A stretch of 64,000 nucleotides of DNA from Rhipicephalus microplus (taxonomy: Eukaryota > Arthropoda > Arachnida > Ixodida > Ixodidae), in contig NC_134707.1 in NCBI RefSeq assembly GCF_043290135.1, positions 67,509,906-67,573,905 on the forward strand, in the 5' to 3' direction. The notes under the pieces were generated by a model that was not told where the DNA came from, made no database searches, and worked only from the letters and a program-made list of their open reading frames with translations. This document shows, in pieces, positions 23,460-33,289 of this stretch; within the stretch, counting starts at the first letter, position 1; each line of letters begins with the position of its first letter. The translations under genes were made by a program, and so were the position numbers.

Positions 23460-24760
23460 GAGCCCAATCGGCGCGCGCGATGAACGGAAAGACCGTTGAG
23501 GAGCAACCACAGACAAAGCGTGTGGCGCGAAACCACTTAGTCTCCACTAGGAATGAACTGCCCGGGCATTGCAGGCAGCGCGAAAAGTGTTGCCAAGATG
23601 ACCAGCCCTTATTCTCCACAGAACACATGTCCTTCTCCTCCTCTGATGACGCAGTCTTTCCCCGTATTTTGCCGGTGGCGGTTGCGTAGCGTCGCACTCG
23701 GAGTGCTCGAACACGCCCTGGATTCGACGATCTAAGAACTACGACGTCGTGCTTGTGTGTATGCCTGGATGAGCGTGGGCTGCTGCTTTAGCGTTTCGCT
23801 GCACCCATGAAGTCTGGAGCAAGCCTCGACAGGTCACCACGCCACGCTGTATATCTCTGGCTTTAAGATAGTTACAACCACCACACGACAGCAACAGTCG
23901 GGAAGGCCAATATGGCGGCCGAGAAGAACAGGCCTATCGGATATATACTTCATTCCGACTCAGAGCAGAAAACAGCGCTAGGTTCTAAGGCAAGTCGGTT
24001 ATCATTCTTTATTTTACTCTACTTGTCGCGTGTGCGATACGGATCGCGCTTGCCGGCAACGTGCTTGGTCGTGTTGTATATCGCACACACGAAATGCATC
24101 GCGAAGGTCAGCTTCGGCTCTTCAGTACGCCTGTGCTTTGCGGCCGCCTCAAAAATGGCCGCCATTGCCGTCGGCCTCCGGTACGCTCGCTCATCGTGTG
24201 CTCGCCTGTCTTCACCGCCACGATGAGCTCCGTGCTGACGATATTGGGCTGAGACCACGTCGCTGTGTTGGGAGCCATCGAAGGCACGTTGCGGGTTCTC
24301 GTAAAGAGCTTGGTTGTAGTATGTCACGCCCTGTAAGTGCATCAGCATGGGCTGGCGGGGCTTTCGCTAGCATTGGAATTCACTAAAAATTGTCCACCAT
24401 TACAGTTTGCTTCCCCGTCAGTCGGTCGCAAGCAGCTCGGCGCATTCCGTTGGCCGCGGCGGCGGACTCGCGTTTGCGCGCTGCACTTGCTCGAGTTTGT
24501 GAAAAAGGGCCGCATTACCAATGATTTCTTAGGCGCTAGCTCCAAACCAGCTCGGCGCTGTTTGTGGTGGCGCCCAAGCGTACGCTCGCGTTTCGAAGTT
24601 TGCCGGCGGAAGACACTCCGCGTGCAGCGCCGTGTTTGGTCGCTTTCTCGAGCTGAACGATGTCGCTCGCTTAGAACTCGCTGATTTGTTGGTGGCACAG
24701 GGGTTCGCGCTGTTGTGGCTGTGGCCGCCGCTCCTAAGCAGGTACGCTACGGGTATCGAA
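23460..24760. other. CpG-rich block, possible promoter region
   Basis: About 1.3 kb conspicuously richer in CG dinucleotides than the AT-rich neighbours, with overlapping open frames on both strands (for example 24019-24348 and 24342-24698). None of them shows a recognised domain. The right edge ends in CCTAAGCAG followed by GTACGC at 24742, a plausible splice donor that leads into the exon-like cassettes downstream. It could be a promoter with a first exon or a GC-rich transposon terminal region; the sequence alone does not decide. Confidence 0.35.
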
Positions 24761-25330
24761 ATGAATCTTTGAAGATGTGTGGAATCACGGTGAAATTGTT
24801 AGCTGTCATATCTCACGTATGTTTTATTTCACTTTGCACGTATTTCTCATATGCATTCATATTCATCCTATGCCAGGTGTGACTCACTATTTTACGTACT
24901 TATTGTGCAGCCGTGAGCACACACAGTGCTGAAGACTGTGCGCTGGCGTCTGCGATGGCCGTCATCCATCTTTTTCGTCCGAGCAGCTTCATTCAGAAGG
25001 ACTGTGCGAGATGTGAAGGTAAAGTTATTTGTGTGTCATACTTTAACGCTTGTTTTTATAATAACGTGCACGTACTTGTCATATGCGTGCATCTTCATCT
25101 TCTGTGATGTGTGCCTAACTATTTTTACTATATTATTGTGCGTGTAGCCGTGGAAACACAACAGGCTAAAGGCTGCGTGCGCTGGCGTCTGCAATGCCTG
25201 TCATCTATCACTTCAGTCGGAGGAGCTCCCCAAGGAGTGAACAAGATTTACCACGAGACTGGACTTGTGCACTTCACCATGAATTCACCTAAAGGAATGG
25301 GGAAACTTCGTGTGTATGTAGAAAAATAAA
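24742..25330 (+). repeat. Exon-like tandem cassettes with splice signals
   Basis: Two imperfect tandem cassettes, each made of an AT-rich intron-like stretch ending in an AG, then a GC-richer exon-like block. The first block is 24911-25018 (after TTGTGCAG, followed by a GTAAAG donor). The second begins at 25148 (after CGTGTAG). Both contain TGCGCTGGCGTCTGC. An AATAAA at 25325-25330 follows the second block. A third, weaker cassette may begin at about 25451. Reading frames differ between the blocks because of a 2-base indel, so coding is doubtful. A small spliced non-coding RNA or a transposon is possible. Confidence 0.35.
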
Positions 25331-25529
25331 AGATTTCGATGTCTCACTTTTGTCTTTCGTTGTTGCCAGACTGTGAAAGCGGTTACACATAGGTGGCTAA
25401 CTACTTTTTCGCGTGTTCTTTTCTGTGGACTTTGTTGCTGACTGCGCAGGGAAACAGAAACCTGGCAGAAAACAAACAAAAAACAATGTTTGAACTCGGG
25501 ACAAAAGGTTCATCTGATCGGAGTATTAG

Positions 25530-25735
25530 TGGATCAACCGTTCGTCCGACAAGGTGCAACTGTGAGGACCAACGGTTGCCCGGAAGGTGTAAATGTTGGG
25601 ATTAACAGTTGCTCTATACGGTGCAAATGTGAGGAGTAAACGTCAGTCCCTTGGGGTGAACTGTGGGACTAACGGTTGCTTATTAGGGTGTAAATGTGAG
25701 GACTAATTATTACTTCCTTGAGGGGCCTAACTCTT
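25530..25735. repeat. Degenerate minisatellite, about 34-bp period
   Basis: At least five diverged units marked by GGTGTAAATGTGAGGACTAA or close variants, starting at about 25553, 25586, 25620, 25655 and 25687 (spacing 32-35 bp). The units share the following ACGGTTGC. No coding potential. Confidence 0.75.
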
Positions 25736-25904
25736 AGACCCGGTGCCATTATACCTTAAAGGGATTAATGGTTGTGGCAGCCCCATTAGTGCCCAAAAGG
25801 ACAAACCACACACCTTTTTAATACCCTTTTGCCGTAGAATGGGGGAATATAAGAACGAGGTGCTTTTCGGCGTTTTTTGTTGTCATGGCCGACCCCAGTT
25901 CTCT

Positions 25905-26842
25905 GAACAGGCGATCAGTACTGTTCGTTCCAGCCCTGAAGGAGCTCCCTTTCTGTCAGGGTTATTAGGTCTTGATCACGCACAAGCCGCGGGAAATGTT
26001 CAGAGAATGATGTGAAGTGACAGATACAGGTGTGGTTCTGAAAGAGGTGAGTTTTTTAGAGAGTTTCGTACTAGGCCTTGCTTTGTACGTCAAGAAGAAG
26101 GTCCCTACTAGCCATGTGTGTAGCCTGATAACCTGTACCAATGGTATTGGTGAGTCATTTTGATACAACAAACGAAGAGCTGGTTCTCGCGTTATTTTGT
26201 GTTTCACAGTAAACACATGTGTGGGAAGATTCGTTTGGGTTTTAAGAAGCCATTCAGCATCCCTTCGGTGCGCCCCCTTCTAGAAGGAGTGCGATCAAAC
26301 AGTTTGGTGAATAGAAGAGGCCAGTGATACATATAAATTGTGCAGCCAAGCCAGCCGCCCACCATGGAGCTCAAGATGTGGATGCAGCCCAATTATAAAA
26401 AGTCATGCCAGTGCCTGCAGTACAAAGATAGGATAACCCAATAATATGTGACCAAGAGAACGCACTTACACAAGGTTATTCTTTGCCGCCTGGAAGATGA
26501 AGAAAACAGAGAAAAGGAGATGACAGGAAAGATTGCAAGAGAGAAAAGTTGAAGATGTAGGAAGAGAGAGAGGAAAAGGGGACTGCTGGTTTCCTTTTGG
26601 TGGGTCAGCCCAGGGGTGCCATTTACGTGAAGACGGGGCCAAAGGGGTGTGTTCCCTCTGCCGGGAGACCTTAAAGATTCAATCACCAAACGTCGGCTCA
26701 ACCCCCAGCTTCCCCTTTTTCCCCGGACACGGCAAAGCCACGCACGGCTAGGCGTGGGACATGTCGAAAGCCATCGTTAGCTCGCGTGCATGGTGTCGCT
26801 ACACACCGAATGCCTGCTTGCAGAGACGTCTCTGCAAGGAAG
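25905..26842 (-). mobile_element. I-like LINE, copy 8 (5' end only)
   Basis: Minus-strand fragment with the family 5' UTR (about 26842-26390) followed by the start of ORF1. ORF1 reads TPVSVTSHHSLNISRG near 26030-25990 and continues in another frame as SDQDLITLTERELLQGW to about 25915. Everything downstream of ORF1 is missing. Retaining only the 5' end is the opposite of normal LINE truncation and implies deletion after insertion, or a rearrangement. Confidence 0.8.
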
Positions 26843-28193
26843 TTGTAGTTGTCGATACAGATGCAATTAGGTACACTGGTATGCCTGCTATATTCTGTCT
26901 TATCATCTTTGCGCGAGAACACTACTTAATACTCAATAGTTCACGCGCATATATATCAAACAAGTCATTATGAAACCATTTGCGAGAGTGAGAAACGGCA
27001 TAAAAATACGCACTAACAGCTGCAATATTTGGCTGCTTCTACAGTCCATTTATTTGTTTCGGAGCTAAGGTATGAATTCTTCCGCAATTTTTCTGTTTTT
27101 GCCAAAATGAGCTTTTCGGTGCCCGGCAGCCGGTCATTACTTTAGAATAAAGACGCAGTTGTTATTTGGAAAGGAATAATGCGTCTATGTTAACTGACTG
27201 ACTTGTGATCATGAAGTTGAGCAGCAAGTCGGTTGGATGAATAGTGATTTTAATTGCAGCTAAACGGGTCTGGTATGGTGTAGCAATCAGGAGTGAGCAA
27301 CGTTAGGAATCAAAAGGTAGAGAGTTGGGATATTCTTGGTAGTTGTGTTCGTGTTTTTTGTTTCATTTATTGCATCAGTGCGCTATACATTACTTCTTTT
27401 AGTAATAAATTAATATATGGCAACAACGAACCTAGTTTTAACACTGTAAACGTGTTCTGCGCTGTGTATTCAGCACCTCCCACTGATATGCCGCTCCAAC
27501 ATCCGAGTATCCAGTGCGATATTGCGCCCATAATCTGGAATGGCACCTGATGCTTGTAACTAATGGCGCTGGGTTATGCAATAGAAATACGATAGAAAAC
27601 AAAGAAAGGCATTATTGATTCGCTTTGTATTTTGTAGCCTTATTTTATGTGTAAAGGTGTGAGACACCTGCCGAAGAAGCTGCCACCAATTCAAGCCCAT
27701 CGAAAGCATGTGTGCCAAAATCTTCGATACATGCAAAGAAAAGCACATCAATCAATGGTGCCTTTCTTGCGCAAGATCTTGTGGTTCTTCTTCTTTTACG
27801 TTTTACGTAACGTTTTCATGTCTAGTTTTTGGTGTATTAGCTTCTGTAGCAACCCCCTCATAACAGCACCTACATTAGTGCAATAGTAAGGGTTCATCGC
27901 AGCTTTATTGATTTCTCACGGCCCGAGTGGGATGGTGGACCAGAAGGTGGATTACACTAGTCAATACACCCAATGCAATGCCAACAGACCAGCAGCAGTC
28001 GAGCACTACCGGCAAACCAGCAGCTGTCGGCTACTGCCAGCAGACCAGTACCAGAATCCCGCCACCAGCAGGCAGGCACCAGTAGACCAATAACAACAGA
28101 ACAAAACTAGCATCTATTATGAATTCCCTCAGACCAAGAGACTGTAGGTATTTTTAATAAGGGTAGAACTTCGGTGCTTTCTTCTTCCTATTT
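26843..28193. other. Unassigned sequence with CAG/CCAG-rich stretch
   Basis: No gene or element was recognised. At about 27975-28090 there is a low-complexity stretch rich in ACCAGCAG-like motifs, which gives a Gln/Pro-rich open frame (27908-28093) that I regard as chance. The segment ends at the target site of the gypsy element. Confidence 0.5.
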
Positions 28194-28197
28194 ATAT

Positions 28198-28342
28198 TGT
28201 TGCGGGTTCGCGGCTATGCAGCTATGCGGGCGGTGCGAAGAAGAAGACGACGACGTTTTTGGGCTGTTCGATATACACAACGGCTGCCATCTTGACTGCT
28301 GGAGTACTTTTCTACTCTAAAGTAGTAAATACATTCGCAACA
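28198..28342 (+). repeat. 5' LTR of gypsy element
   Basis: 145 bp, identical to 33141-33285. It has short inverted ends TGTTGCG/CGCAACA and should contain the promoter and transcript start, though no TATA box is obvious. Confidence 0.95.
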
Positions 28343-28345
28343 TTT

Positions 28346-28361
28346 TGGTGGAGGCGCTGGG
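28346..28361 (+). other. Primer-binding site, probably tRNA-Ala
   Basis: TGGTGGAGGCGCTGGG starts 3 bases after the 5' LTR. Its complement ends in CCTCCACCA. This matches the 3' end of animal tRNA-Ala as I remember it, with one difference. The tRNA identity is therefore an inference. Confidence 0.6.
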
Positions 28362-28411
28362 TACGACGCAAGACGGAACTTCGAAGCGGACGTGTTCTCG
28401 ACTGCCCGACC

Positions 28412-29593
28412 ATGGCAACAGAAACCAATTCTGCCGCTCCTGTTTCAGCCGCGACTCCGGCGCAGCCTGTACAGCCGGTCGTATTGACGCAACCGCGCGA
28501 CCCTGGCAACTTCTGCGGCACCGACCATGTTGACGTTGACGACTGGATTCCGAAGTTCGAGCGGTTTGCAGCAGTGTACCGGTGGGACCCTACGATGATG
28601 CTCGCCAACGTTGGCTTCTATCTCTGCGGAACAGCTGGCGCGTGGTTCGAGGCTCATGAAGCGGACATAACCAGCTGGGATACTTGCAAACAGAAGCTTC
28701 GTGACCTGTTTGGTAAGGCCGTCGGACGCCAGCGGGCCGCTTCTAAAGAACTCTCTGGTCGGGCACAAACTACGACCGAATCATATGTCACCTACATCCT
28801 TGACGTTCTCGCCCTTTGCCATCGTGCCGACCCCAACATGTCCGAGGAAGACAAAGTAAGCCATTTACTTAAAGGCATTGCAGATGATGCTTTTAACATA
28901 CTGGTTTCCAAAGACTGTTCCACCATTGATGACATCATCAAAGAGTGCCGCCGATTCGAAGAGCTGAAGAGTCGCCGGGTCGCCAAGAATTTCTTGCGAC
29001 TTCCGAACACGGCCGCTACGTCATCTTGCGAGGACCTTCAGCCGCCATGCAGTCAACCACATAACAACGAAAGTGTGGTTCGCATCGTTCGTAGAGAAAT
29101 CGAGGCCGCGTCTCCGTCTTTTCTGACCCGCCCATCTGATGATCGACCAACGATCTCGTTGATCCAACAGGTCGTGAGAGAGGAGCTGGCAAACGTTGGG
29201 CTGCAGCCTGTGTGTTCGTTGACGGAACCTCGGGTCAGTACCATAGCGCCTTCTCCTGCACCAGAAAGATTCCGCCGCTATCGTGATCCTGCTCAGTGGA
29301 GGACACAGGACGACAAGCCTATATGTTTTCATTGTCATGGTGTAGGACACATCTCCCGCTACTGTCGTTTCCGCACGTATCCACCTCGGTCGTTTCCTGG
29401 CTATCGACGTGACGACAACCACCGGCCCCTGCAGTACAGCGCTCGTGACGATGGACCGTACAATGGCACTCCTGCGACACCAGTCCGCCGGTCCAGCCGT
29501 TCGCCGTCCCCGCATGACCGTCGCTCCAGGTCACCTCAGCACCGCCGCTATTCGTCGCCCCACCCTAGTGGACGCCCTTCTTCGGAAAACTGA
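28412..29593 (+). CDS. gag: Gag polyprotein of gypsy element
   Basis: 393-codon Gag that would form the virus-like particle and package element RNA. The frame is open from inside the LTR, but the first ATG after the primer-binding site is at 28412 (MATETNSAAP), so I start there. The middle holds the retrotransposon capsid-type region (DVDDWIPKFERFAAVYRW, then FYLCGTAGAWFEAH). A single CCHC zinc knuckle, CFHCHGVGHISRYC, lies at residues 305-318. The C-terminus is Arg/Ser/Pro-rich. It ends at TGA 29591-29593 and overlaps the pol frame by 25 bases. Confidence 0.93.
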   Translation: MATETNSAAPVSAATPAQPVQPVVLTQPRDPGNFCGTDHVDVDDWIPKFERFAAVYRWDPTMMLANVGFYLCGTAGAWFEAHEADITSWDTCKQKLRDLFGKAVGRQRAASKELSGRAQTTTESYVTYILDVLALCHRADPNMSEEDKVSHLLKGIADDAFNILVSKDCSTIDDIIKECRRFEELKSRRVAKNFLRLPNTAATSSCEDLQPPCSQPHNNESVVRIVRREIEAASPSFLTRPSDDRPTISLIQQVVREELANVGLQPVCSLTEPRVSTIAPSPAPERFRRYRDPAQWRTQDDKPICFHCHGVGHISRYCRFRTYPPRSFPGYRRDDNHRPLQYSARDDGPYNGTPATPVRRSSRSPSPHDRRSRSPQHRRYSSPHPSGRPSSEN

Positions 29594-32500
29594 GCAATGC
29601 AGCTCCCGGAGGTGACGCTGCATTGGACTCCCGACCTGAAAACCCTCTGCTGACCTTGACTACGGACAAGAACCTGCTTGATGTAGAAGTGGATGACCTT
29701 CCTGTTACTGCCCTTATTGACACCGGCGCACATATTTCAATTCTGAGCTCTGACCTCCGTGCACGATTAAACAAGGTCCTTACGCCGCCAGAGTCCCTAT
29801 TTGTACGTGTCGCTAGTGGAGCGACCCCGGCTGTGCTCGGAATGTGCACCGCGCGTGTGAGATTCGCCGACCGCCAGACGTCCGTTCTATTCCATGTTCT
29901 CGCTCACTGTCCACATGACGTCATCCTTGGACTCGATTTTTTGTCCGACCACTCCGCTGTAATTGACTGCTCAGCCGGCGTCGTGCAACTTGACTTGCCT
30001 GCGGCCACCGAAGAGTCGAAGATGGTACAGAACAAGCTTTCGTGCGCTGAGTTTGTTCGCCTCCCACCCCAAGCCCTAACTTGTGTCACAGTTGAACCAT
30101 ATCCCAGTGTTCCGGATGGGGATTACGTGGTCTTTCCCTCTCCCGGTGTTTTATTGGCCCGCAACGTTTCCTCTCCGTACACCATATTAACTGTCACAGC
30201 GAACAAGACGTGCCTTCCTCTTCTGAACTTCGGACTCAGCCCTCAAATCCTACCACAAGGCATTGTTCTCGCCACTCTTTCACCGTCACACGAGTGCCAG
30301 ATCTCATCAGTGTCACGTGAACTGGCCACAGTCGCCTCGCCGAACCCGCATAGCACCGACGCAGCCAAATCTACACGGCTCAACAATGTAACTAAGATGA
30401 TTGCCTCAGACCTCTTGCCGTCTCAGGTCAAAGACCTCACTGATCTTCTCACGAGCTATTCGGACATATTTGACTTTGACGGTAGGCCCATAAGTCAAAC
30501 ATCGCAAGTCAAACATCGCATTAATACCGGTGATGCAGCTCCAATTCACAGGCGTCCCTATCGAGTGTCACCATCAGAACGCCAAGTTATCCAACAGGAG
30601 GTGAATAAGATGCTCACAAAAGGCATCATAGAGCCCTCATCGAGTCCGTGGGCGTCCCCTGTAGTCTTAGTTAAAAAGAAGGACAATACCTGGCGTTTCT
30701 GCGTGGACTATCGGCATTTAAACAAGGTCACCAAAAGGGATGTCTACCCGCTTCCTCGTATTGATGATGCCCTGGACTGCCTTCATGGCGCAACCTATTT
30801 TTCTTCGATAGACTTACGCTCCGGTTACTGGCAGATCGCCGTGGACGACCTCGACCGGGAGAAGACCGCCTTTGTAACGCCTGACGGTCTCTACCAATTC
30901 AAGGTAATGCCGTTTGGCTTGTGCAATGCGCCGGCAACGTTCGAGCGGATGATGGACACGCTTTTGCGCAGCTTTAAATGGTCTATCTGCCTGTGTTATC
31001 TGGACGACGTGATTGTGTTTGCCCCAACCTTTAAGTCTCACCTCGAGCGCCTTTCCTCAATTCTTTCAGTATTTCGAGAGGCTGGGCTCCAACTTAATTC
31101 CTCGAAATGCCATTTTGGGCATCGCCAAGTTACTATTCTAGGGCATCTCGTTGACTCCTCCGGCATCCGCCCCGATCCCGACAAAGTCCGAGCTGTCCTG
31201 GATTTTCCTGTACCGACTTGTGCCAAGGACGTTCGAAGTTTTGTGGGCCTATGCTCATATTTCCGACGATTTGTCAGAAACTTCGCAGAGGTCGCACGCC
31301 CCCTCACTGATCTTTTGAAGAAAGATGTACCATTTGAGTGGGGTCCTGATCAAGGCACGGCCTTTTCCCAGCTCATAACACTTCTGACCACGCCACCGAT
31401 TCTCGCCCACTTCGACCCGTCTGCTCCAACCGAGGTCCGCACTGATGCTAGTGGCTACGGTATTGGCGCGGTTTTAGCCCAGCGTCAATCCGGTCACGAT
31501 CGAGTTCTTGCGTATGCCAGCCGGCTCCTTTCTCCTGCCGAACGCAATTACTCTATTACGGAACGCGAGTGCCTGGCGCTTGTATGGGCAGTTGGTAAAT
31601 TCCGCCCCTATTTATATGGCCGGCCTTTCACAGTTACCACTGACCATCACGCTCTATGCTGGCTTTCAGCCCTCAAAGATCCAACGGGGCGCCTTGCTCG
31701 TTGGGCTCTGCGCCTCCAGGAATTCACATACACAGTGGTTTACAAGTCTGGCCGTTTACACCAAGACGCCGACTGCCTCTCTCGGTACCCCGTTGACGCT
31801 CCAGATCTAGTAACCGACGACGCGTCCATCTGTATTTCCTCGCTCTCTGCTTTCGGCAACATGGGATGTGAGCAACGGCGTGACGCGTCCCTACGCGAGC
31901 TAATCGACCGCCTGAACACAGGCTGTACAGACAGTTCGCTTCGCATGTTCGTTGTCATAGACGGCATTTTATACCGCCGCAACATGCACCATGTGGGAAA
32001 CGAACTACTACTCGTAATACCCACTCATTTGCACTCGACCGTACTTCAGCAACTACATGATGTACCAACGGCTGGCCACCTTGGTGTTGCCAGAACGTAC
32101 GACCGTGTACGCCGACGCTTTTTCTGGCCCGGCCTCTACCGTTCTGTACAACGTTATGTTAGGTCTTGTGAGTCGTGCCAACGCCGCAAAAGGCCAGCGG
32201 TACACCCCGCCGGGCTCCTTCAACCGATCGACGTACCTGCCGAGCCTTTCTATCGTGTCGGCCTCGACCTGCTGGGCCCTTTCCCTCTTTCTACCGACGG
32301 TAACAGGTGGGTCGCCGTCGCCATAGATTACTCGACCCGTTTCGCAATTACGAGACCTCTTCCAAGCAGCTGCGCTACAGATGTCGCCGACTTTTTGATT
32401 CAAGACGTCATCTTACATCATGGTGCTCCTCGTCAACTGGTCACCGATCGCGGTCGCTACTTTTTATCTAAGGTGATTGACGATCTACTTCGTTCTTGTG

Positions 32501-33102
32501 CAACCAAGCACAAGCTTACGACGGCCTACCATCCTCAAACAAACGGCCTCACAGAACGTCTGAATCGCACACTCACTGACATGCTCGCCATGTACGTGTC
32601 GACGGATCATCGTGACTGGGACATTGCGCTACCCTTTGTCACTTTGGCTTACAATAGCTCACGCCACGACACTGCTGGATATTCTCCCTTTTACCTTTTG
32701 TATGGAAGAGACCCGACATTGCCGTTCGACACGCTTGTACCCAACCCTACCGACCTGTCCACAGCATATGCTCGCCGCGCTATTAGCACCGCGGAGAAAG
32801 CCCGTCAGATTGCCCACCAGCGCCTTTCGGACTCGCAGCTCCGTCAGAAACGTAGCTATGACAGCCACCATCGGGACGTCCACTTTAGTCCACGTGACCT
32901 CGTTCTTCTGTGGACTCCGTCGCGACATGTTGGTCTGGCTGAAAAGCTTCTACCCAAGTATTCCGGACCTTATCGTGTGCTACGGCAGGTAACTGATGTT
33001 ACCTATGAAATAGCACCTCTAAACCCTTCGATACCTTCCACATCTTCCGACATCGTCCACGTCGCTCGCCTCAAGCCGTACATCTCGTCCAACACCTGCT
33101 AA
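29569..33102 (+). CDS. pol: Pol polyprotein (protease-RT-RNase H-integrase)
   Basis: The pol frame opens at 29569 after a stop at 29566-29568, has no early ATG, and lies in the -1 frame relative to gag. It is therefore probably made as a Gag-Pol fusion by ribosomal frameshifting near GGAAAAC at 29584-29590. Numbering residues from 29623: aspartic protease LIDTGA with the active site at 33-36; RT with FCVDYRHLNKVT, IDLRSGYWQIAV and catalytic YLDD at 459-462; RNase H with TDASGYGIGAVL and ITERECLALVWAV; integrase with an HHCC zinc motif (GHLGVARTY to CESCQRR) and catalytic D882, D942, E978 (DD35E). A GPY module (KYSGPYRVLRQV) lies near the C-terminus and no chromodomain is visible. No stop or frameshift interrupts about 1,160 codons. 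Confidence 0.95.
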   Translation, partial: WTPFFGKLSNAAPGGDAALDSRPENPLLTLTTDKNLLDVEVDDLPVTALIDTGAHISILSSDLRARLNKVLTPPESLFVRVASGATPAVLGMCTARVRFADRQTSVLFHVLAHCPHDVILGLDFLSDHSAVIDCSAGVVQLDLPAATEESKMVQNKLSCAEFVRLPPQALTCVTVEPYPSVPDGDYVVFPSPGVLLARNVSSPYTILTVTANKTCLPLLNFGLSPQILPQGIVLATLSPSHECQISSVSRELATVASPNPHSTDAAKSTRLNNVTKMIASDLLPSQVKDLTDLLTSYSDIFDFDGRPISQTSQVKHRINTGDAAPIHRRPYRVSPSERQVIQQEVNKMLTKGIIEPSSSPWASPVVLVKKKDNTWRFCVDYRHLNKVTKRDVYPLPRIDDALDCLHGATYFSSIDLRSGYWQIAVDDLDREKTAFVTPDGLYQFKVMPFGLCNAPATFERMMDTLLRSFKWSICLCYLDDVIVFAPTFKSHLERLSSILSVFREAGLQLNSSKCHFGHRQVTILGHLVDSSGIRPDPDKVRAVLDFPVPTCAKDVRSFVGLCSYFRRFVRNFAEVARPLTDLLKKDVPFEWGPDQGTAFSQLITLLTTPPILAHFDPSAPTEVRTDASGYGIGAVLAQRQSGHDRVLAYASRLLSPAERNYSITERECLALVWAVGKFRPYLYGRPFTVTTDHHALCWLSALKDPTGRLARWALRLQEFTYTVVYKSGRLHQDADCLSRYPVDAPDLVTDDASICISSLSAFGNMGCEQRRDASLRELIDRLNTGCTDSSLRMFVVIDGILYRRNMHHVGNELLLVIPTHLHSTVLQQLHDVPTAGHLGVARTYDRVRRRFFWPGLYRSVQRYVRSCESCQRRKRPAVHPAGLLQPIDVPAEPFYRVGLDLLGPFPLSTDGNRWVAVAIDYSTRFAITRPLPSSCATDVADFLIQDVILHHGAPRQLVTDRGRYFLSKVIDDLLRSCATKHKLTTAYHPQTNGLTERLNRTLTDMLAMYVSTDHRDWDIALPFVTLAYNSSRHDTAGYSPFYLLYGRDPTLPFDTLVPNPTDLSTAYARRAISTAEKARQIAHQRLSDSQLRQKRSYDSHHRDVHFSPRDLVLLWTPSRHVGLAEKLLPKYSGPYRVLRQVTDVTYEIAPLNPSIPSTSSDIVHVARLKPYISSNTC

Positions 33103-33103
33103 C

Positions 33104-33122
33104 AAGCGCCGGGTCGGCGCTT
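33104..33122 (+). other. Stem-loop between pol stop and 3' LTR
   Basis: AAGCGCCG, a 3-base loop GGT, then CGGCGCTT: a perfect 8-bp GC-rich stem one base after the pol stop codon (33100-33102), followed by a short T run. It lies where the polypurine tract for plus-strand priming would be expected; only GGAGG at 33132-33136 is purine-rich. The role is unknown. Confidence 0.7.
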
Positions 33123-33140
33123 TTCGCCGCCGGAGGTCGA

Positions 33141-33285
33141 TGTTGCGGGTTCGCGGCTATGCAGCTATGCGGGCGGTGCGAAGAAGAAGACGACGACGTT
33201 TTTGGGCTGTTCGATATACACAACGGCTGCCATCTTGACTGCTGGAGTACTTTTCTACTCTAAAGTAGTAAATACATTCGCAACA
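33141..33285 (+). repeat. 3' LTR of gypsy element
   Basis: 145 bp, no mismatch to the 5' LTR. It is followed directly by the right ATAT target-site copy (33286-33289). Confidence 0.95.
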
Positions 33286-33289
33286 ATAT

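Larger units (their letters stand above)
28198..33285 (+). mobile_element. Intact Ty3/gypsy LTR retrotransposon
   Basis: A complete 5.09-kb element: 145-bp LTRs with no difference between them (28198-28342 and 33141-33285), each beginning TGTTGCGGG and ending CGCAACA. It is flanked by a 4-bp duplication ATAT (28194-28197 and 33286-33289). A primer-binding site follows the 5' LTR. gag (28412-29593) and pol (29569-33102) are both uninterrupted. Domain order is protease, RT, RNase H, integrase, which is the Ty3/gypsy order. There is no env: only 38 bp separate the pol stop from the 3' LTR. Identical LTRs and intact frames indicate a recent insertion and possible activity. It lies downstream of the lipocalin gene on the opposite strand. 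Confidence 0.95.

Noticed and set aside
24019..24698. Overlapping open frames of 110-118 codons on both strands
   Set aside because: Expected from the stop-poor, CpG-rich composition; neither strand shows a motif.
28198..33285. Endogenous retrovirus with an envelope gene
   Set aside because: Only 38 bases separate the pol stop from the 3' LTR, so there is no env; it is a plain Ty3/gypsy retrotransposon.
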